64,000 bases of DNA from Neocallimastix lanati (nom. inval.) (lineage: Eukaryota; Neocallimastigomycota; Neocallimastigomycetes; Neocallimastigales; Neocallimastigaceae), in NCBI GenBank assembly GCA_016946835.1, contig JACVTC010000030.1, forward strand, positions 375,001 through 439,000, written 5' to 3'. Made by a program: the position numbers and the translations under genes. The notes beneath the pieces were generated by a model that did no database searches, was not told the origin of the DNA, and was given only the letters and a program-made list of their open reading frames with translations. This document shows, piece by piece, positions 57,143 through 64,000 of the stretch; within the stretch, counting starts at the first letter, position 1, and the number at the start of each line of letters is the position of its first letter.

Positions 57143-57623
57143 TGTAAGAAACTTAGATAAATTTATTATTTTATTATAAAATTTATCTATCTTTCTTATT
57201 TAATACATTAATTTAATACATTAAATTATTGTATTTAGTTTAACCAATAATATTTAATTATTAATTTATATATATTTGATTCTCTTGAGTTCTCTTCGAG
57301 AAATCAAGAGTTATTATTTTAGAATTTTTATAATAAATAATAATTCAAATAAAATAATTAATTAATAAACAAAACCCTTTTAATAAAACATATTTTATAA
57401 ATATTTGTGTCTTTTATTCCTTTTGTGTTATTGTTTATTATAAACTTTCTATAATAAACTCTATCTTATACTTAAGTTAAGTATAATTATTTATTTATAT
57501 TATTTTATATTTATTTAATTATATTTAATTTTATTTTCTCAAATTAATGTTAATTAGCAATAATTAATGTTAATTTGTAGTTAAGAAATTATTTATAATT
57601 AATTTTATAAGTAATTTCTTACA
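57143..57623 (+). repeat. LARD 5' LTR
   Basis: 481 bp. It includes a strong hairpin at 57282-57310: ctcttga pairs with tcaagag and ttctc with gagaa around a ttc loop, with one mismatch. Confidence 0.88.
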
Positions 57624-58344
57624 ATAATAACTCTTCTTTTTAGGAAGAAAATATTTTATAAATAATTTAATATGAATATAACAAAAAATAATAATTATAA
57701 TTATAATGGAATAATTAAATTAAATAAATTCATTTTATATTATTTACGAAATTTTTTCTTTCTCTCAATTTAAATTTATAAATTTTTTTTTTTGTTTATT
57801 TTTTATTTTTCTTTTCATTGTTTATGTTTGTTTATGTCATATATATATTATTTATTTTGTTTAATTTATTATTACATTGACTAACAATTCTTTATTATTA
57901 TATATATTAAATATTATAACTTTATAATAATATGATAACACTTATTCTGTTTACTCTGCCTATTTACTTTTAAAAATAAGTCTTTATAAATTTCATAAAA
58001 ATTAACAATATTACATACTAACTATTTTACTTTATTTTATTTTATATATCATGTTTATCTATTATAATATTATATTTATATTATATTTTAATATTATATA
58101 ATTGTTTTTATATATAACATTATATACATTATATATATATATTTCTTATAAAAAAAAAAAATAAAAAAAAAAAAAATAAAATAAAATAAGCAACAAACAA
58201 AGCAACAAAGCAGGAAACAAAACAAAACTAACAAATAAACAAACAAAAAACAAAAAATAAATAAAATAAATTAATAATTTAAAAGATAAGTTGTTCAGTT
58301 TTCTTTTCTTTAAAAATAAATAAAAATAAAAAATAAATAATTTA

Positions 58345-58383
<39 letters not shown>

Positions 58384-58694
58384 AATAAATAAATAAAATT
58401 ATAATTATGGTAAATAAAGTAATAATAATAATAAATAATAATAATAAAAAAAAGTTTTTAATATTGATCATACGAACGAAAATAAAATTTTAAAAATTAT
58501 AAGATATATTTAAATATATAATTACAATGTTCTATGATCACATATAGATATTAACACGAGGGCTGAAGTGATATAAAAATTGAAATTCACTTCTATGTAA
58601 TTGAAATAATATATTATTATTAATAATATAATTGTTAATTACTAATTGCCCTTTGTTAAAACAGATATCGGCAAAAGCTATATCTCGTTATATC

Positions 58695-58734
<40 letters not shown>

Positions 58735-59743
58735 ATATATATATGTAATATAAAAATTATAAAATATTATTATTATTTATTTAATACATATTTCAAAATA
58801 TACATATAAAATTTAATATAAAAAATTATAAAATATTATTATTTATTTATTTAATAAATAATTCATATGTATAATTTAAATTATTACTTATTTATTTATC
58901 TAATGAATAATATAACATATATATAATATAAATAATAAAATGTTATTATTTATTTAATAAATATGAAAAATATATAATATATAATATATAATTTAAAATT
59001 ATTATTATTTTCATTCATTTAATGAATAATATACAATATATATATATTGTAAAATTAATTATTATTATTATTTTTTATTTATTTATTAATACAAAATATA
59101 TATAATATATAATATAAATTTATAAATTATTGTTCATTTAATTATTTATCTAAAATAAAATTTTAATTCAAAATTTAAATTTCAATTTTAAATTGAAATT
59201 GCAATTAAATATTTATTTTAATTTTATTTAAATTTTATTTTATTTCTACTTAATATTTCTTAATTTATTACTTCTTAAATTGTTCTTCTTTCATTGAACA
59301 ATTCAAATGAAAAGGAGCAATGAAGAAATACAAATAAATTTATTAATAATTTATTTACATTTCTTAGTTATTATAATTTATTTAATTTAATATTTATTTA
59401 TTCATTTAATAATATAGTCATTTTATTTAATTTTATATTTATTTATACATTTAATAATTATAGTTATTTTATTTAATTTTATAATTATTTATTCACTTAT
59501 ATTTATATATTAGTTTAGAAAACAATATTAAGGTTTTTCCCAAGTTAATTGGTTTTACTTAATATTGATTCATCTAGAGTTTTTCCGCTAATCTTTTCTC
59601 TAGATGTAAAAAAGTTAAGGTTAGCAAAACTTTTAATAAATTATTTAATTTTATTTTTTTTGGTTAATTATAATTTTTATTTTAAACTTACTACTTCCTA
59701 TATAATAATGAATTTATACAAATTCATTAAGTAAAGAGAGCAA
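57624..59743 (+). other. LARD interior, non-coding
   Basis: AT-rich, with (ataa)n and poly-A tracts. A 61-codon frame at 59549-59734 has no recognisable motif. No TGG primer site is seen after the LTR. Confidence 0.65.
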
Positions 59744-60224
59744 TGTAAGAAACTTAGATAAATTTATTATTTTATTATAAAATTTATCTATCTTTCTTAT
59801 TTAATACATTAATTTAATACATTAAATTATTGTATTTAGTTTAACCAATAATATTTAATTATTAATTTATATATATTTGATTCTCTTGAGTTCTCTTCGA
59901 GAAATCAAGAGTTATTATTTTAGAATTTTTATAATAAATAATAATTCAAATAAAATAATTAATTAATAAACAAAACCCTTTTAATAAAACATATTTTATA
60001 AATATTTGTGTCTTTTATTCCTTTTGTGTTATTGTTTATTATAAACTTTCTATAATAAACTCTATCTTATACTTAAGTTAAGTATAATTATTTATTTATA
60101 TTATTTTATATTTATTTAATTATATTTAATTTTATTTTCTCAAATTAATGTTAATTAGCAATAATTAATGTTAATTTGTAGTTAAGAAATTATTTATAAT
60201 TAATTTTATAAGTAATTTCTTACA
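59744..60224 (+). repeat. LARD 3' LTR
   Basis: 481 bp, the same as the 5' LTR as far as I can read, with the hairpin repeated at 59883-59911. Confidence 0.88.
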
Positions 60225-60239
60225 CAAATTATCAATAAT

Positions 60240-60313
60240 GGGCTCAATGGTCTAGTAGTATGATTCTCGCTTCGGGTGTGAGAGGTCCCGGGTTCAATTC
60301 CCGGTTGAGCCCC
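60240..60313 (+). tRNA. tRNA-Pro(CGG)
   Basis: Acceptor gggctca/tgagccc, discriminator C, D arm with ggtctagtagtatga, anticodon loop ttcgggt giving CGG, T arm cccgg-gttcaat-tcccgg, no intron and no encoded CCA. It closely follows eukaryotic tRNA-Pro, including the internal A box (tggtctagtag) and B box (ggttcaattcc). It decodes CCG (and possibly other CCN poorly). A T-run follows. The LARD element lies immediately upstream. Confidence 0.95.
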
Positions 60314-60319
60314 ATTTCC

Positions 60320-60327
60320 TTTTTTTT
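60320..60327 (+). terminator. Pol III terminator of tRNA-Pro
   Basis: Eight T on the sense strand, seven bases after the tRNA end. Confidence 0.85.
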
Positions 60328-60797
60328 AAATTTTCAATTTCTTTAATAAATTTTTTTTTTTTTTTTTTTGATTGTGAGAATATTTATATATAAAAAGAAA
60401 TAAAATCGTTAAAATATTTACAATATGATATTTAACTAAGAAGGGATAAGAAAAATACAAAAAAAAAAAAAATAATTAATGCAAATATATATATAAAATT
60501 AATGTTAAACATCTTTGAGTGTGATGGATGTAAAATTTTTAAAAATACTAATATAAACTAAATAATTAAAATTAACAATAATAAAGAAAATATTTTATTT
60601 TTTTAAAAAATTATAAATTAAAATATTTATTTAAAAATTTTTAAAGCATTTATATAATTAAATATACTTAATTAAATATTTAATTAAAATATTTTATTAT
60701 AAATAGAAAAAAAATATAAATATTAAGAAAGTACCTAGGAAAAAAAAAAATTATTATTAACAAAAATATAAAATTTATTTTATATATATATATAAAA
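60328..60797. other. AT-rich spacer
   Basis: No gene seen. A short patch near 60506-60530 (gagtgtgatggatgta) could be coding debris related to the following fragment. Confidence 0.6.
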
Positions 60798-60990
60798 GAA
60801 GATAATTCTAAAGTATATAGATGCATTGAACATAAAGCTTTATAAAGATGTAAATCTTATATTATTTTAAATGATAAGAAGGAAATTTTAAAAATATGAA
60901 AGTTTACATAATCATCTTGAAAAAGAATTTGATGCATTATCGATAGCAAAACATAAAATTAAATATGAAATTACAAAAGTTCAATTCCTT
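60798..60990 (+). pseudogene. decayed FLYWCH/MULE-type zinc-finger fragment
   Basis: About 60 codons with one stop and one single-base frameshift near 60895. The pattern is Y-R-C-I-E-H-K, then R-C-K-S-Y-I-I-L, K-Y-E-S-L-H-N-H, E-K-E-F-D-A. The C...C...H-N-H spacing is that of FLYWCH-like zinc domains found in MULE transposases and related proteins, which I recall as common in gut fungi. Neither end extends. Confidence 0.45.
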
Positions 60991-62429
60991 TCAAATTTAT
61001 ATTAATTTCATAAATAAATTTAAAACTAATGTAAATTTTGAATTATATATATTAATATAATCCTAAAATTAAAATTTTATTGAATAAAAATTATGATTAT
61101 TTATTTATTTATTATTATTAATATAAATATGTTATTTTTTCTTTGAAAAAAAAAAAAGTATTAAATTCTATTATTAATTTTTTTTTCTTTAAATTTTATT
61201 ATTATTATTAATATAAATATTAATGATTATAATACTATTAATAATAATATTATTATTAAATAATAATACTACATCTATATATTAATCATTTTTTGACTTT
61301 TAATATTGAATTATTTATATTAATATTATTATATTTATATATATATATTTATGTATAATTTGACCTTTAAACCAAATTTTGAAATATTTATTTTAAATTT
61401 ATATTAAAATAATAAAAAAAGATAAATAGTATTTATAGATAATAACATACATATTTATTATTAAATTTTATTCCTTTTAATTATTTGTTATACATTAATA
61501 ATAATATTTTCGATAGAAAAATTTTCATATATTTAAATTTTTGTTATGGTGAATTTTATTAATTTATTTACTATTTATAAAAACTTTATTTAATTATTAT
61601 ATAATTTTATTTTTTAATAATTATATATGTACTTGAAGTATATTTATTAATAAAAAAATAAAAATAAATTGATTGCATTTTATTTATATTAAATAAATTA
61701 ATATATATGTTTTTTCATTTATGTTATTGTATTATAGAAAAGAGAGTATTACTTCGTATTATTAAAAGATAAACTTTTATTTAGTATTATTATTATTTTT
61801 TTCTTATCATTTTATTTTTAATATTATTCATATTAATTGATATTAAAACCTATATATTATCAATATATATATATATTTTTCTTGTATATTATATAGGTTG
61901 GCTTTAATTATTAATAATTAATAATTAAAGGAAAAAAAAAAAAAAAAAAAAAAAGCATGTATGATCCATATTTTCGATTAAATATACATATATATATTTT
62001 AATTAAATATTAATTATAATAAAATTATGATGAACTTAAAATCAAATAAAACATAATTAAAATAAAAATAATAAAAAAAAAAGTTGATTTTTTATATATC
62101 ATTTCAAATAATTAATTTTAATTTTTAATATAGCTTTTTAATAATTATAATTATTTTACTATTTCTTTTATAATATATATGTCTTTTTAATGGTTATAAA
62201 TTTTTAAAAACATAAAAATTCAATATTTATTAAAAAAAAATATATTATTTCAATATTTTGCAACTTAATAATAAAAAAAAAAAAAAAAAAAAAAAATAAA
62301 AAAAAACCTAATTTAATTATAAATAACCTTTTTTTATTTAATGTTTAAATTTTAATTTTTATATTTTATACGGGAAAAAAAAAAAAGTTAATAAATAATA
62401 AAATAATAAAATATATATATAAATATTAA

Positions 62430-62464
<35 letters not shown>

Positions 62465-63008
62465 TAGTATTATTTTCTTGAAATAAAGAAGAAGAATTAA
62501 AAAAAAATTATGTAAAATACATGAAAAATAAATAAAATAAAATAATTTATTTATTTATTTATTAATCATTATATATTTAATATTTTATAATCAAATAATT
62601 TTACAACAACGAACAAACAAACAAACAAACAAAAAAAAAAAAAAAAAAAAACGATAAAAAAAAAAAAAAAAAGAAAGAGAGGAAAATTATATTTTTAAAT
62701 AAAAAAAAGAAAATAAAAAAATAAAGATATTAGGATATTTTTTTTTAAAATATTATTTAAATCAGATAAATAAATAAAATTATATCATTAAGAATAAATT
62801 ATAATAATAATAATAAATTTATAAAAACATTTAAATACAAAAAAAAAAAAAATTATTATAAAACATTTATTACATTTATTAATACAAAAATAAAAAGAAT
62901 TTTTTTTTTAAATAAAACATTTAATGCAATACAAAAAGAAAAAAATAGATATATTAACAAAAAAATAATAAATTAATTACTTATAATAATAAAATAAAAT
63001 TAAAAAAA
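60991..63008. other. AT-rich spacer upstream of the last gene
   Basis: Poly-A, poly-T and (acaa)n/(aaat)n tracts; no gene recognised. Its last part must hold the promoter and 5' UTR of the gene at 63009, but no specific signal stands out. Confidence 0.65.
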
Positions 63009-63881
63009 ATGGAAAGTGATACCTATAATAATTATGCTAATCCCAGTTATGGCTACCTCGATAATACTAATAATGTTATAGAAATGAACGATGATTATGA
63101 AGAGTCTTATATATATAAAAATAATCAAAATAAATACAATTTAGCTAACTCCGGGATTTATGATTCTTTAAATATTAATAGAGATAATAATAATAATAAT
63201 TTTAATAATACTAACTATCCTCCCAATTTTAATAATAATACACCTCGATTTCAATCTCAACCTAAACATCTCTTTAATAATAGTGAAATAACTTATGGAC
63301 TTTACGATAAATCAATTAAAATAAATTCTATTCCTAAATCAAATGATATAAATATTAATTCCAATACAAATGTTAATACTTCTATTGAAAATAATAGTAA
63401 TAATACAACTTTTCAACCATCCTCTCCTCCTCGTCAACTTATTAATCAAACATATCCTCATACTCCTATTCAAATACATAATCAATATCATTATCAAAAT
63501 CAAAATAATTTAGCATCCCCTACTTTTTCTTCTCCTTCACGAAAACGCCAATTACCTTCTTCATTTTATCGAATGTCCCCTCAACATCAAGCATTTATAC
63601 AAAAGCAGCAATTATTATCAAAACAACAACTTTCACCTCAACGTCAACACCGTTCTATTTATCATTCTCAATCCTTATCTCCATCTCATCTATTACAGCA
63701 ATATGGTCAAAATGAAATAAAAAATAGCCCTATTCGTTTCATTAGAGATATACCTTCCTCTTCTTTATCATCAAATTCATATGTTTCTAATACTTCATTA
63801 TTACAAAATTCTCAACAAGTACCTTCTCATCTTCCTCCTCCAGAACAACATTATTCACCTATTCCATCATCTTTTTCATTA

Positions 63882-63961
<80 letters not shown>

Positions 63962-64000
63962 TGATGATGATGATAATAATATCAATAATAATAATAATAA
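63009..64000 (+). CDS. Q/N-rich hypothetical protein, N-terminal part (runs off the window)
   Basis: Open from ATG 63009 (context aaaaaaaATGg) to the window end, about 330 codons, no stop. It begins M-E-S-D-T-Y-N-N-Y. Residues 1-140 are rich in Asn, Tyr and Asp. About 140-290 is rich in Ser, Pro and Gln with short S-P sites (S-P-S-R-K-R, M-S-P-Q-H-Q, L-S-P-Q-R, S-L-S-P-S-H), which could be proline-directed phosphorylation sites; R-K-R could belong to a nuclear signal. It then enters a poly-Asn run of some 25 residues followed by Asp and Asn. No folded domain is visible yet; the domain defining its function is probably downstream. Codon use is typical of a host gene. It is not related to the retroelements. 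Confidence 0.8.

Larger units (their letters stand above)
57143..60224 (+). mobile_element. non-coding LTR element (LARD/TRIM type) next to tRNA-Pro
   Basis: Two 481-bp direct repeats, 57143-57623 and 59744-60224, begin tgtaagaaac and end atttcttaca. They are flanked by the 5-bp duplication caaat (57138-57142 and 60225-60229). gtaaagagagcaa before the second LTR is a suitable polypurine tract. The 2.1-kb interior has no credible frame, so the element is non-autonomous. The orientation is set by the PPT. It ends 15 bp before the mature tRNA start, like integrations directed by Pol III factors (Ty3, DGLT-A). The autonomous partner is not in the window. Confidence 0.88.

Overview
The window is eukaryotic nuclear DNA, very AT-rich (about four fifths or more A+T by eye), with long homopolymers, 3-5 bp microsatellites, asparagine-rich proteins, a eukaryotic-type tRNA-Pro(CGG) and many retroelements. 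The large gene-poor spacers, the LTR elements including chromodomain Ty3/gypsy types, and a FLYWCH-like fragment fit an anaerobic gut fungus (Neocallimastigomycota) best. A dictyostelid is the main alternative. This placement is inference.

Layout. 1-11703 is gene-free AT-rich spacer with tandem repeats and two small higher-GC islands of unknown nature. 11704-18141 is an intact Ty1/copia element with identical LTRs, one 1963-codon gag-pol frame and a probable half-tRNA primer site, inserted in an (AAT)n tract. 18510-22926 holds two copies of a GC-richer SINE, one with a complete tRNA head, and between them a decayed minus-strand gypsy reverse transcriptase. 23104-26389 is a decayed gypsy relic (E) carrying a ~400 bp inverted-repeat element (MITE).

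27046-56044 is a three-level nest. Gypsy element D (5-bp TSD actaa) has its 5' LTR split by gypsy element C (5-bp TSD attat). C has its own 5' LTR split by two almost identical 8-kb gypsy elements, A1 and A2. A1 and A2 lie head to tail, and the same 4-bp target cagt lies before, between and after them. A1 and A2 look intact. They carry a -1 frameshift signal between gag and pol (T TTA AAC, 7-nt spacer, possible H-type pseudoknot). D carries a second signal of this kind (A AAA AAC, 7-nt spacer, hairpin) between gag and protease. C has lost RT, RNase H and half of integrase by an in-frame deletion, but shares a two-block 5' leader with A.

57143-60224 is a non-coding LTR element (LARD/TRIM type) with 481-bp LTRs and TSD caaat. 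It sits just upstream of tRNA-Pro at 60240-60313, the position expected for Pol III-targeted integration. A FLYWCH-like pseudogene fragment follows. The N-terminal part of a Q/N-rich host protein begins at 63009 and runs off the window.

How it fits together: nearly all recognisable genes belong to retrotransposons. E is the oldest, then D, then C in D, then A1 and A2 in C. The only clear host genes are the tRNA and the partial protein at the right edge.
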